DNA of 64,000 nt, taken from Anthostomella pinea. Lineage: Eukaryota > Ascomycota > Sordariomycetes > Xylariales > Xylariaceae. This document shows positions 1 to 10,763 of the stretch, one piece after another. Position 1 is the first letter of the stretch, and each line of letters starts with the position of its first letter. Made by a program: the position numbers and the translations under genes. The DNA lies in NCBI GenBank assembly GCA_963556695.1, contig CAUWAG010000010.1:5580001-5644000 (forward strand), in the 5' to 3' direction. The notes under the pieces were generated by a model. The model was not told the origin of the DNA. It was given only the letters and a program-made list of their open reading frames with translations, and did no database searches.

Positions 1-1308
1 CACATGTTTAGGGTATACCCTCTGCCTGACAAGTATCTTCCCGACGGACGACAACGCGTCTGGAAGACAAAGGTCATACGCAGAAGCCTCACCTTCCCAC
101 GTCACTTAGGACCTATACAGTCCTGACAACTTCGGAATCAAGAGGACGGTCCTGGACTGAGAGCTTGGCGGCCATAGGACTGAATTTACTCAGGAATGAA
201 GAACACCAACTGCAGGACAAACTCGATGTTACCGAGTCCTTCCCCTGAGCAAGTCGAAATAAGAAATCATATCGTCGCGACAGGGTATGTTGACAAACCA
301 CACCGAGTACTCATCGCATAACTGACTGATTCACATCCCTTGAGGTGTGAATGGCGGTGACTGGCCCTTCCGCAATGTGATAAAAGCAGGGTCGCGAGAA
401 GTTAATTAGCTTCATGAAAGTACCACATGTGCAAACATAATCCTGCCAACAAGCAACTTACCGCGATGCCCTCGATCTGCATGCAGCCAAAGTACACCAT
501 CCTCCTCAGGAACGATGCAGACGAAATAAAAGCAAGCAGCCCGAGTCAATGCGCCATAATCAATATCCAGCACCCGCAGCGGCTCCAGCCCAATAGGGGG
601 CGCCGGTTGGCTGGGACACTCACTGGCCGTGCAAGCAAACAATTCGGCACAGCAGTTAGCTGGGGTGGAGGCGGTAGCCCTTATAAACCAAAACAAAACG
701 ATTTTCCATCAACCAAATCATAGCCCAGTGGTGCATGGCAGCTACAGAGCGACTACCGCTGGGTGTAAGGTGTAGTGGTGTCTTAATGGCCCTGCAACCG
801 TGAGGGTAGACAAAATCTCCAAAGAGGTTTTTCGTAGGTTCCAGATTCAATCCTGGGCCGAGCTTTTTTGGATATGTTTTTTGAAACAATTTTTAATTGA
901 TGTTTTGGTCTCTGGCTCAAGACATATCTGGGTCTTGCTGAGCTCACCTGCAGTTGAGGCCGTGTAGCAAACCCCCCGATCTTACAACCCGAATTGCACT
1001 GCGCCGGAGCGTAAAGCTGCTCGGAATGTTGCGCGCCCGTACACATACATAAAATCCACCACCCCGATCACCGGCCACATTATGATGTTACTAAACACCT
1101 CCATCTTTTCCTAGCGATAGCCACATAAAAGAAACAACCAGAAGTTGACCAGGCGAGTTGACAAGGCCACGCCCGCCCATAGTGGAGCGAGCCTATGCCT
1201 TGGAAACCCATCACAGACGCGTGTAGCGGTGTGAGTCGTTGCCTTCATCATAGTGACATCCCAACACGTGCGGAGTGTCCCGGTATACCTCGTCCACTAC
1301 GACTTCTC
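1..1308. other. Left-end intergenic, no gene seen
   Basis: I see no convincing gene here. The open frames are short, overlap each other on both strands and show no recognisable domain or splice structure. A tRNA-like stretch with an oligo-T tail near 758-868 is discussed among the findings and is not called as a tRNA. The last 100 bases probably form the 3' untranslated part of the minus-strand gene that ends at 1309. Confidence 0.6.
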
Positions 1309-3067
1309 CTAGGACGCGTCGCTCGTCGCAGCTTCGGCTTCCTCCTCCTTCTTGATATCCTTCCACTCCTCTTCAGTGACATGTAACCACTGCGATACCA
1401 CCGTTAAAGCCACCCATATCTCGCAGGAGGCAAGAAATCTCAGTGATTCTATCAGGACGAGATTGAGTCCGACTCGTGGTGATAGGCTGTCGAGGAGATT
1501 GACAGTAAACATATCGCCACAAGGTAGGCCACGTTTGCGGGCAAAAGCCCGTGCCACGGCTCGTAGCGTCAACATGTCGAGAGGTGAAAGCAGTATACGT
1601 ACGATGGAATTGGTGATGACTTGCCCGCCCAAGAGAGAAGGAAGACTCGTCAAGGAGTTAACGATATATCTAGGGGCATCTTTCGGCTGCGGTCGGGCAT
1701 CCCCACTGAAGCTCGGTCGCAGCTCAGCAGACCAGACACCAGCTCCGGGGGGTGGCAGCTCTGTCGATTCGGTAGTATCGACGTCGAAGCTAATAAGTGT
1801 TGGGTTGACCATCTCTGAATCCTCCTCGTCGGTGGCGTACTCTTCCCCACCTCGACTTGAAAATGTGCCTTGCCTTCTGATCGCACCCACTGGAATAGCA
1901 TCGCCAGCTGCCTGGCCGTCTGGTGCCATGGCAGCTGGCACATCAGAGTCTGGCTCTGGATCATGGGTGTGCCGTATCTCGCGATCAGCCGCTCCAAGTG
2001 TTGGTGACTCTGGAAAAGGTTGTCTTCGAGCTGTATTGGCGACAAAATTGCTCAGGGCTGCTAAAGGGTCGGGGGAAGGATGAGGTAGATACTTCAGTAC
2101 TTGCCGTCGTATTGGTGGGTTGATGAACTCCCAGGAACGCGCAGCCAAGTAAAATGCAGTCCAAGGGGCCAGATTCACAGCAATTTTGCCAATCCACGCC
2201 GCAATATTTGACGTGTTGAGAGACTCCAAAGGTGGCAGTGCGGCGAATGGCGAAGAGGGAGAGAATGGAACGAAGAACCCGAGGCTGGGCACCCATTGAG
2301 ATGCTGGTATCAAGTCTAGCCGCTGCATGGCAACGTAAATTTGTAGGTGAAAGCGGATATATGCCAAGGCGGCTCGCACGCTGTTTGGTGTTAACATGGA
2401 GCTTCTTGCAGGAGACGGGACAAGCTTACCAGCTGCTGTCCTTGACCACTTGTATTGACCTAGACCAGGACAATAATTCCACGCCAATGAAGGTCGGAAT
2501 ACCGGCAAAGCCAAGATTCAAGTACGAGTGATTTGCGCGCTCGCGGGCCAGTAGCTTCAGAAATGGGAGGCCGGCGCATTCCTTGTACACCTGCCACGTA
2601 ATAAGTCAGCATGATTGAAGGGGCCCAAGGCTACCGCAAGCAATCCTACCAGCATGCGTTGCCGTATTCCGTGAATTCCCCAGGTACCGGCAACGCTGAT
2701 CACACGGCCAAAATGGTACAATGTTTTCCCAGTGTCGCTCTCGTACTCGTGATACTGGCGTGCGGACTCGAGCTCAGCTGCACTGACACCTTGGTGCTCG
2801 GGTTCAGCTACTCCTATGACAAGCATGACCTCGTTGTGAGCTCGGATGACGTCCTTATGGATTCTCTTCGTTTCGGGGTTGATGACACGACCCGTGGCGT
2901 CGTACTGTTTCTCTGGCTCATGCGGGTCCTCATCGCCTTCCCCATCTACGACATCGTCGTAAGGCGAGCGTCCCTGGAAGAGGTGTCAGAAATCATCGTA
3001 TCACGACGGTACTGCGGGGTGGAGGTCCTACCAGGGCCAACGACGTCAAAGGTTCAAGTCGCCCCAT
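1309..3067 (-). CDS. Uncharacterised conserved-looking fungal protein, 4 exons, about 530 aa
   Basis: I do not recognise this protein. Exons on the minus strand are 3067-3032, 2973-2650, 2590-2430 and 2380-1309, giving about 530 residues. All three introns (51-59 nt) begin GTAGGA or GTAAGC, end CAG/TAG-type AG, and splicing keeps one frame; the long final ORF alone would miss about 170 N-terminal residues. The N-terminal 120 residues are acidic then charged. Residues 120-260 are rich in hydrophobic and amphipathic segments (for example GIPTFIGVELLSW and a tract around NLAPWTAFYLAARSW), the middle is low-complexity and acidic, and the C-terminus has two more hydrophobic stretches before a charged tail EEEAEAATSDAS. 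This suggests a membrane-associated protein, but function is unknown. It is transcribed divergently from UTP13, with about 550 bp between start codons. Confidence 0.72.
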
Positions 3068-3617
3068 CGCCGGTAGAGCTTCTCCGAGCTGGATATCTCA
3101 TGTGCGAAGGTTAGGCTGACAAGCTGGATGTACCATTCCAGCTTTCTATCTCGCCAAATAAAGCACAAGTACCACACAAGAATATGTCTTGCCTTCTCGC
3201 CTATGCAAAAAAGAGCTTGGAATGAGTAGATGCTGATATGGATGCACCAATCAATGTGCTTAATGGAGCTGATGAAGATGGTTGAGGCGAGATCCTGGAC
3301 GAGGCCCAGCTGTTTGGAGTGGTCCGTCAGGTACGTACCTCCCCCAGCTGAGGAAGTGGGGGCCGAGCTGCGCACCTGCAGCTTCACATCCCGTCCCCAG
3401 CCAATGAGAGGCTGCGCTAGGTACATGTAGGTAGTCGCAGTGCAGCATCACCCCGGGCTGCCCGGGCTGCTTATCGTTATCGCTTCTGAAAATTAAAATT
3501 TCCTGGACATCCCACCTGAAAGCGAGCACCGGTTGCTACTGTGCTGCATCTTTGCGCTTCAGCTCGCGCCATGCCCAATACTTCTTGAGCGCATCCATCT
3601 GTCAGCTCCCCGAAAAG
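3068..3617. promoter_or_regulatory. Divergent promoter region with RRPE-like element upstream of UTP13
   Basis: This region separates two divergent start codons. At 3487-3502 lies TGAAAATT directly followed by AAAATTTC, about 115 bp before the UTP13 start. It resembles the RRPE element (core TGAAAATTTT) known from ribosome-biogenesis genes in yeasts. Whether it works in this fungus is inference. Oppositely oriented GGTAC/GTAGG-type repeats occur at about 3417-3433. Confidence 0.3.
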
Positions 3618-6464
3618 ATGGCCAACAAAGCGCCCTTCAAGACGACCTTCGAGGCCAGCGAGGTCATTCGGCCTGTTTTCACCGGCGGTGCCGTTGCCAT
3701 TGAGAATGGCGCACGCCTCTTGGCCACCACTATGGGTGAAGATGTCGTATTGACGGACCTGAAGACTGGGAAGCACATCACATCAATCGAGGGGGTTTGT
3801 TTCCCTTTGCCACTCCTCTTGTGGTCTGGCGTTGACTAGTATTTCTTAGGATGGTGAATTAATATCAACATTGACCTGTACGCCATGTCTTTCACCTATA
3901 TCATTGTGCTAGAGGCTCACCATGTTACAGTGACCCCCTCTGGCTCCCATCTTATCGTCTGTTCTCGGTCGCTGTCCATGCGCATATACTCCTTACAGAA
4001 GATACCGTCGGCCGACTCCATCGAACCTCAGCTAGTACGAACACTGAAGCCTCACGCCACTCCGGTAATAGTCCTGGCCGTCGATAGGACGAGTACTCTA
4101 CTTGCAACAGGTGGAACTGATGGGTCAATCAAAGTTTGGGACATCAGTGGCGGCTATGTCACACATACCTTTCGAGGCCCGAGTGTGCTAGTGTCTGCGC
4201 TCCTCTTCTTCGAGATGGCGACGGCGCCGAAGAAGCAGCTGGAATCCGCTGGTTCCAAAGAGTCCGACAAGAGGAAGAGGAGGAAGTCGAAAGGTGCAGA
4301 CGAGGACACCGAAGAGGAGGTCTCAGCTACAGCAAGGTTTCGCCTTGCATCAGGAAGTCAAGATGGCAAAGTCCGTGTGTGGGATCTACACAAGAGGAGC
4401 GTTGTAGCCAATCTCGACTCGCATGTCTCCGATGTTCAAGGCCTTGATTACTCGCCCGAACAGAATGCCCTGGTAACCGCCAGCAGGGACAAGACGATAC
4501 GATGGTGGGATACAAAGTCTTGGAAACCCCGGAAAGTCGTTCCATGTTTAGAACTCATTGAAGCTGTGGGATTCCTTGGAGATGGTCGGCTCACATACAG
4601 CGCTGGTTCCAATGGCTGTTTGCGCATATGGGTGACGGATACCGGCCGAGAACTCACGAAGGAGCAGAAGGCAAAATCCGAGCCTGAAGCTATCGTAGGT
4701 GCAGTCTACCGGCCAGAACTGCCGTTTGTCGCCTGTATACAGGTGGATCATACTATAAGCCTTTACCAGGTCCCGTCCGATGCTGGAGACTCCTCACAGA
4801 TTGCGCCACCCGAGCCCTACCGGAGGATATCAGGAACGCATGACGATATCATCGATTTGCGGTACCTCCTCCCCGACTATTCTCTGATGGCGTTGGCTAC
4901 AAATTCCGAAGATATTCGGATAGTATCAGTGTCAGAGCCAAACTCTCACCCCGATGCTCTAGTATCTGCCGACTATTTTGGTCAGGATATTGCCCTCCTC
5001 AAGGGTCACGATGACATTATCATATCTGTGGATGTTGATTGGTCCGGACATTGGGTTGCTACAGGCGCGAAAGACAATGCGGCCAAGCTTTGGCGAGTCG
5101 ACCCCGCCAACAACTCGTATACTTGCTGGGCGACCTTTCCTGGACACGCAGAGTCTGTGGGTGCAGTAGCACTGCCTAGAGCCCGGCCAGTCGAAGGCTC
5201 CAAGGCCCACGCCAGCCCCTTGGACTATCCACCACAGTTCCTGATAACCGGGTCTTCCGACCAGACCATCAAAAGATGGGAGGTGCCCCGAGAGCCACAG
5301 CAAAGCGCAAAGTCGGCTATCAGAGCCGCATACACGCGGAAAGCCCACGACAAGGATATCAATGCCATCGATGTCAACAACTCATCCCAGTTGTTTGCCT
5401 CTGCATCCCAGGATAAGCTTGTCAAGATTTGGTCAATAGAGGAGGGAGAAACTCAAGGTATTCTCCGTGGTCACCGGCGTGGTGTCTGGTCAGTCTGTTT
5501 TGCTCCCCTAAACATGCCTGTGCTGCAGGGCGAGCAAGGGTCTGTCTCTGGAAAGGGTGTGGTTTTAACCGGAAGCGGTGACAAAACGGTCAAGTTATGG
5601 AGCATGACGGACTACTCATGTCTGAGAACTTTCGAAGGCCATTCAAACAGCGTCCTCAAAGTAGCCTGGCTTAAGCTACCACCGAACGAAGAGCGTTCTA
5701 AGAAGCCCGTGCTCATTGCCAGCGCTGGCGGAGATGGGCTCGTGAAGGTATGGGATGTCAATACTGGCGAGACGGAGTGTACGCTGGACAACCACGAGGA
5801 CCGGGTTTGGGCACTGGCTGTTCACCCTGAAACCAACATGCTTGTTTCTGGGAGCGGCGACTCCACCGTCACTTTCTGGAAAGATACGTCAACGGAGACA
5901 CAAGTAGCTTCGAATGAAGCAGCTCTGAAGATCATTGAGCAGGAGCAGGAACTCGACAACTACGAATATGTGGGAGCCTACCGGGAGGCTATCACGTTAG
6001 CGCTCCAACTCAACCATCCGCGCAAACTTCAGACCCTCTTCGAAAAGGTGGTCAATTCGAAGACACCGGATGCTGGCAGCCTGACGGGCTTGAAAGCCGT
6101 GGACCAGGTCCTTGCTAGTCTTTCGGACGACCAACTGTTTCTACTCCTCCTGCGACTTCGGGACTGGAACACAAATGCTAGGACAGCACCGATGGCGCAA
6201 CGCATTCTGTGGACCCTTGTCAAGAGCTATCCAGCCTCTCGCCTGTCGAATCTGTCCGTAAAAGGCGCCAGGGGGCAGAAGAGCTTGAAGGAGGTGCTGA
6301 ACGCGCTCAAGGTCTACACTGAAAGACACTACAAGCGCATGGAAGAGCTGGTTGATGAAAGCTATTTGGTGGAATATACCTTGAGAGAAATGGATAGTCT
6401 CGCACCGAGTCTGGACAGTATGAAGTTGGTAGAAGATGGGAGTACTGATGTAGTGATGACATAG
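3618..6464 (+). CDS. UTP13: U3 snoRNP / SSU processome WD40 protein UTP13 (TBL3-like)
   Basis: This is a component of the UTP-B module of the small-subunit processome, which binds U3 snoRNA and the 5' external transcribed spacer in the nucleolus. Exons are 3618-3794, 3850-3877 and 3931-6464, giving about 912 residues. The middle exon is only 28 nt; without it the first beta-propeller strand would be broken, and splicing restores a continuous GDGELISTLTLTPSGSH. About a dozen WD repeats (GSGDKTVKLWS, ASAGGDGLVKVWD, GSGDSTVTFWK) fill residues 20-720 as a likely tandem propeller, with a lysine-rich insert around KRKRRKSKG. Residues about 738-890 match the helical Utp13 C-terminal domain (EQELDNYEYVGAYREAI). 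Length fits the family (human TBL3 about 800). A 16-nt palindrome AGACATG-CT-CATGTCT at 6499-6514 lies just after the stop. Confidence 0.93.
3795..3930 (+). other. Two short introns flanking a 28-nt microexon in UTP13
   Basis: Intron 1 is 3795-3849 (GTTTGT to TTAG) and intron 2 is 3878-3930 (GTACGC to ACAG). The exon between them, 3850-3877, is 28 nt. The call rests on the recovered reading frame and the match to the conserved first propeller strand. Confidence 0.8.
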
Positions 6465-6800
6465 CAAGTTAGCAGGCCTCAAGATACCAATGAACATGAG
6501 ACATGCTCATGTCTTTAGTTTGGGATTGTAAAGCATAAGATTTGAAGACGCAGCAATGGTAAGGGGGTCGGTACAGGCCCTGAGGCTCTAGCCACAGTGT
6601 GGCGCAAGCTTACCCGGGGCTTCAATCGCATCTTCAATTTTTCTGGATCATGAAATCTATGATCCGTTGAACTGAACGGCGAATTCCTAAACCGGTCTTA
6701 CTCATGATAGCTCACTGAGACGTTGGTCATCATGATATAATATGCGTCTCATTCACGTCCGTTCGCTTGGTTGATGAGAAGTCGTTGAAAACTTTCGACG
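6465..6800. other. Intergenic between UTP13 and the COQ8-like gene
   Basis: This holds the UTP13 3' region and the short promoter of the next gene on the same strand. The AT-rich TGATATAATATG at about 6731-6742 is a possible TATA-like site about 60 bp before the next start codon. Nothing else was seen. Confidence 0.4.
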
Positions 6801-9257
6801 ATGGGATCCGCGCATATCCTCGTTGACTTGGCTGCCGTCGTCAAAGCTTCCCGGAATGTCGCCTCGAGACACCTGGAGCTTCGTACGAGGCAGATCGATC
6901 GCTATGGCCGAACCTCCAGCATCGTGCGGTCTCTGGGAGGGGATAGGAAGCCACCGCAGTCCGCAGCTGCCAACGCGCCACCCGGAGATGGTCGCGAGCA
7001 GCCTGCAGGGGAGAATGCGCCAACAGTCCAGTCTGGTGCGGTGCACGAGGAGTTGGGACTGCAGGGTCAACAGCAGTCCAATGTGCCCGAGAACTTGCCA
7101 TTGAGTGGTATGCAGAGCGATGGTGCCATGCCTTCAACGACAGAGCAGCAGCAGGAGGCCCACCCGAATCTCTTCCGCCGCAGCGAACCACCTGAGGATG
7201 CGACCATACAGCGTCCTCAGTCCATCACACCAAACCAGAGTGCCATATTGGCACAGTTGAAGGAGAAAGTGAACGAGGCTGGCAAGCAGGACGATGATAG
7301 GTCATCATTTCTAGCGGACGCTCCACCGGATGCCAATGTCAACATCTTCCACACGAGTCGCGGATCTCAAATGCTTGAGGGTCAGAAGGATGCCGTGGGA
7401 CAGAAGCGGCCCAAGGGAGCACCTTCCAAGCCCAGCTGGTTTAAAGACTTCGGCCACGATAAAGAGAAGACGCAGAAAGAGGACACAGCACCGTTACCTT
7501 CCGTGGCCGAGACCGCTGCGAGACAGGGGATGTCACCTCTAGAGGAAAGCGCAATAGCAGCGGCAGATGTGGCTGTTGGGAGCCCATTGGCACGAAACCT
7601 GGATTCCAGTATTGCTGAGGCCCAGGAAACAGCAGGTTCACCGTCGCCCTCTATTGCGAAGACGATCTGGGGACAAGGACCAACACCTGTTGAGAAAAGC
7701 GCGCTGTCGGTTGATACGCCAGAAACGACGATGCGAGAAAACACACCAGATACTTCAGCCCAACAGAGTACAGAAAACAAAGAGTCTGAAAGCCGGCAAG
7801 TAGTGGAGGAACATACCCAAATGGTCAACGAAGTACTGTCGAAAGCAGAACAATATGTACCAAAACAGTCAGATCCCATATCTGCTGCTACTACCAGCGA
7901 AGAACCCACCAAGCCAGCATATTCTCTCCGAGAGTCGAAAGTACCAGCTACTCGGATAAGCAGGTTATGGAACTATGGAGGGCTCGCGGCTGGGATGCTC
8001 GGCGGAGCAATCACCGAAGGCTTCAGCAGGGGGCTCGGCGGCGGCGGGCAAGGTTCCGTCATGTTCAGTCCCGGAAACATGGAGAGACTGGTGACCAAGT
8101 TATCGCGCATGAGAGGAGCCGCACTGAAGCTGGGCCAGATGATGAGCTTCCAGGACTCGAAGATGCTCCCTGGGCCCATTCAGGAGGTCCTCCAACGCGT
8201 GCAGGACCGCGCCGATTACATGCCAGCCTGGCAGCGAGACCGCGTACTCACGGCTAGCCTGGGCCCTGAATGGCGGGATCTATACGGAGAGTTTGAGGAG
8301 ACTCCCATGGCCGCGGCGTCCATCGGACAGGTACATCGTGCTACGCTCAAGTCGACGGGTGAGCAAGTCGCAGTCAAGATCCAGTTCCCCGGTGTCGCCG
8401 ACTCCATCAACTCAGACCTCGATAACCTATCTATGCTCCTGACCGCGTCAAAGATGCTGCCCAAGGGCCTCTATCTGAACAAGACCATCGACAACGCACG
8501 GACAGAACTGGGCTGGGAGTGCGACTACGAGCGCGAAGCCGAGTGCGGGAGGCGCTACAAGGAGCTCCTGGCCGACGAGCCGGACGTCTTCACCGTGCCC
8601 AATATTTACAGTGAGGCGTCGGGCAGGCACGTGCTGACGATGGAGTTCATGCACGGCACGGGCGTTACGCGGGCGGCGCCCTCGCTCACGCAGGAGCAGC
8701 GCGACTGGATCGGCACGCAGATCCTGCGGCTGTGCCTGCGCGAGATCGCCGAGTTCCGCTTCATGCAGACGGACCCGAACTGGACCAACTTCCTGTACCA
8801 CGGCGCGACGCACAAGCTCGAGCTGCTCGACTTCGGCGCCTCGCGCGAGTACCCCCAGGAATTCGTCACGCAGTACGTGGGCTTACTAGAAGCGGCGGCG
8901 CGCGCCGACAAGCCCGCTGTCAAGGACCTGAGCGAGCGCCTGGGCTACCTGACGGGCCACGAGAGCCGCGCGATGCTGGACGCGCACACGGCGAGCATCC
9001 TGACGCTGGCGGAGCCGTTCCTCGAGTCGGCGCCCGCGGTGTACGACTTCCGCGACCAGACCATCACCGAGCGCGTCAAGGCGCTGATCCCCGTCATGAT
9101 CCGCGAGCGCCTGAGCCCGCCGCCCGAGGAGACGTACAGCCTGCACCGCAAGCTGAGCGGCGCGTTCCTGCTGTGCGCGAGGCTGGGGAGCAGGGTTAGG
9201 TGCCGCGAGATGTTTGTGCGCGCGCTGGAGAAGATGGAGGATGTTGGGGCGAAGTAG
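6801..9257 (+). CDS. COQ8: ABC1/ADCK/UbiB-family atypical kinase, COQ8-type
   Basis: COQ8 proteins are atypical protein-kinase-like ATPases of the mitochondrial inner membrane needed for coenzyme Q biosynthesis complex stability. The gene is a single 818-residue exon. Residues 1-50 are rich in Arg and Ser with few acids, fitting a mitochondrial leader. Residues 50-385 are low-complexity and unlike the family. The diagnostic KxGQ motif is at K443-x-G-Q446, the Ala-rich loop AAASIGQVH follows near residue 510, the catalytic Lys is K526 (VAVKIQ), the TDPNWTNF catalytic loop has D658 and N663, and DFG-like DFGAS starts at D677. All expected catalytic residues are present. The protein is longer than yeast Coq8 (501 aa) because of the N-terminal extension. 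GC content rises sharply in the last 700 bases, which creates long shadow frames. A different ADCK paralogue cannot be excluded without alignment. Confidence 0.9.
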   Translation: MGSAHILVDLAAVVKASRNVASRHLELRTRQIDRYGRTSSIVRSLGGDRKPPQSAAANAPPGDGREQPAGENAPTVQSGAVHEELGLQGQQQSNVPENLPLSGMQSDGAMPSTTEQQQEAHPNLFRRSEPPEDATIQRPQSITPNQSAILAQLKEKVNEAGKQDDDRSSFLADAPPDANVNIFHTSRGSQMLEGQKDAVGQKRPKGAPSKPSWFKDFGHDKEKTQKEDTAPLPSVAETAARQGMSPLEESAIAAADVAVGSPLARNLDSSIAEAQETAGSPSPSIAKTIWGQGPTPVEKSALSVDTPETTMRENTPDTSAQQSTENKESESRQVVEEHTQMVNEVLSKAEQYVPKQSDPISAATTSEEPTKPAYSLRESKVPATRISRLWNYGGLAAGMLGGAITEGFSRGLGGGGQGSVMFSPGNMERLVTKLSRMRGAALKLGQMMSFQDSKMLPGPIQEVLQRVQDRADYMPAWQRDRVLTASLGPEWRDLYGEFEETPMAAASIGQVHRATLKSTGEQVAVKIQFPGVADSINSDLDNLSMLLTASKMLPKGLYLNKTIDNARTELGWECDYEREAECGRRYKELLADEPDVFTVPNIYSEASGRHVLTMEFMHGTGVTRAAPSLTQEQRDWIGTQILRLCLREIAEFRFMQTDPNWTNFLYHGATHKLELLDFGASREYPQEFVTQYVGLLEAAARADKPAVKDLSERLGYLTGHESRAMLDAHTASILTLAEPFLESAPAVYDFRDQTITERVKALIPVMIRERLSPPPEETYSLHRKLSGAFLLCARLGSRVRCREMFVRALEKMEDVGAK

Positions 9258-9459
9258 AGTAGGTTATCACGTTTTGAAGATTGTAGGATCACTGTTAGTC
9301 ACTGTATCATACTTGTAGTTAGACAATACGAAAGGCGAAGCATCATGATTGGGAGCATAGATGGTAGCAGGGGCTGGTATCATCGCATTGTATAGAATCT
9401 CGCCTACACACAAATCAAGCACTTCCCAGACCACAAAGTAATCAACACCCATCTCGCCA

Positions 9460-10504
9460 TTACTCCTCCACAGCACCCCGTCTCGCAAACGGCATATCCT
9501 TCCGCTCCTTAGCCGTGACCTTCTTGCGCCTGCGCTCGATGGTGCGGTCGACCTGCTTCTTCTTCATACCAGCAAATCGATCGACCAACACCCTCTTCTT
9601 CAGCTCGCCGCGCTTGAGGTAGAAGGGCTGCTTGCCCTGGGCCACGAGCTCCTTCTCGTGCTTGCGGTGGTCGGCCACGACGGCGCGCTCGGCGTCCTTG
9701 CGCTCCTGCGCCTGCTTGCGGCTCTGCATCGACACGAGCGCGCGCTTGAGTTCTTCCTTCGCCGCCGGCGCCTTGGTTTTTTTAATTGCGTCGCGCACCT
9801 GCGCCATTTCCGAGGCGCGGTACTCGTCCAGGAAGGAATATGCCCGCCGCGCGCGCTCCTCGTCTACCGGGCCTGAGGCGGCGGAGAACCGTGGGTCCCG
9901 CGGGAGGACCTTGGTGGAGGATACGACCTCGCGCTTGCGCGTAACCGGGCGCTTGCTGGTCACTTCTACCGGGGCGTGTTTAGACGACCGCTGGTGCTTG
10001 GGCTGTTTCTTGGAGGAGGAGGATTTTTCGTATTTTGAGGGGTCCCAGTATTTGTTGCCTTCTTTGCCGTTGTTGCCGTCTTCATCGTCCTCGGCGCTCT
10101 CTCCGTTTGAGTCTGCGTGTCCTTGAGCTTTTTGCCGTTGTTCGCTGAGGTAGTCTTGTTGCGCCTTGGCGAGCTTGCTGAAGGGTACGAGTGCGGGGTC
10201 TAAGTCGTCTTCGTCGTCGTCGTCGTCATCGTTGGAGGAAGATTCTGACTGCGGATTTTCTTTAGTAACCCAGTTCCGGAGAGGCAAGGGAGTATCGCGA
10301 ACGTACGTCAGTGGCATCTGCGTTGCTTGCTCTGTCGGACTCCCCATCGTCGCTGCTGCCTTCTTCTGCCGAGTCGTCCTCTTCTGCTGATTCGTCGCTG
10401 AAAACTTCCTCGAGTTCAGGTTCTGGCTCCTCCTTTCTCGCTCGTACTCGTCTCTGGAGGATGGCAGATGGTAGCTTGCGCTTGTTCGAAGTCGGCGGCG
10501 GCAT
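9460..10504 (-). CDS. RRP36: rRNA processing protein RRP36
   Basis: RRP36 is an early 90S pre-ribosome factor needed for 18S rRNA maturation in the nucleolus. Two exons, 10504-10307 and 10248-9460, encode about 328 residues. The 58-nt intron starts GTACGT, contains a textbook branch site TTACTAAAG and ends CCGCAG; it joins ...NADATD to SESSSNDDD. The first 95 residues are extremely acidic and Ser-rich. The conserved part begins at DPALVPFSKLAKAQQ and includes the signature DPRFSAASGPVDEERARRAYSFLDEY, followed by a long charged helical region and a basic C-terminus ERRRKKVTAKERKDMPFARR. Length fits the family. It is divergent from the NIF-domain gene and convergent with the COQ8-like gene (about 200 bp between stops). 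Confidence 0.92.
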
Positions 10505-10763
10505 GGTGAATCACTGAGGTGTTGGGCTTTTCAGAACCAAAAGTTCGTGTTGTCCTTCACAGTTTCGTTCTCTAAGTGATGGACCCTTGTAGCTGCACAA
10601 AAAGAAAGTGGCGGGATAAGATAACTACCCGCCGCCAGCCGATAAGCATCGATAAGCTATTCTGGTCGCATTTTGGTCTCTTGCGCAAGCGCGCTGAGGC
10701 AGCAATGCCTTGCTACAAGTACTTTTTTCTTTCAAAGTGATCAGGCAGCCGGCGCATTGATTG
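10505..10763. promoter_or_regulatory. Divergent promoter with clustered GATA sites
   Basis: Four GATAA hexamers lie within 42 bp on the plus strand: GATAAG at 10615-10620, GATAAC at 10620-10625, GATAAG at 10641-10646 and GATAAG at 10651-10656. Fungal GATA factors (AreA/NIT2, WC-1/WC-2 type) bind HGATAR, often as clusters. They sit between the divergent starts of RRP36 and the NIF-domain gene. Regulation by a GATA factor is inference. Confidence 0.35.

Noticed and set aside
8732..9199. 155-codon second plus-strand frame inside the COQ8-like gene
   Set aside because: Shadow frame caused by very high GC at third positions; the real frame carries the kinase motifs.
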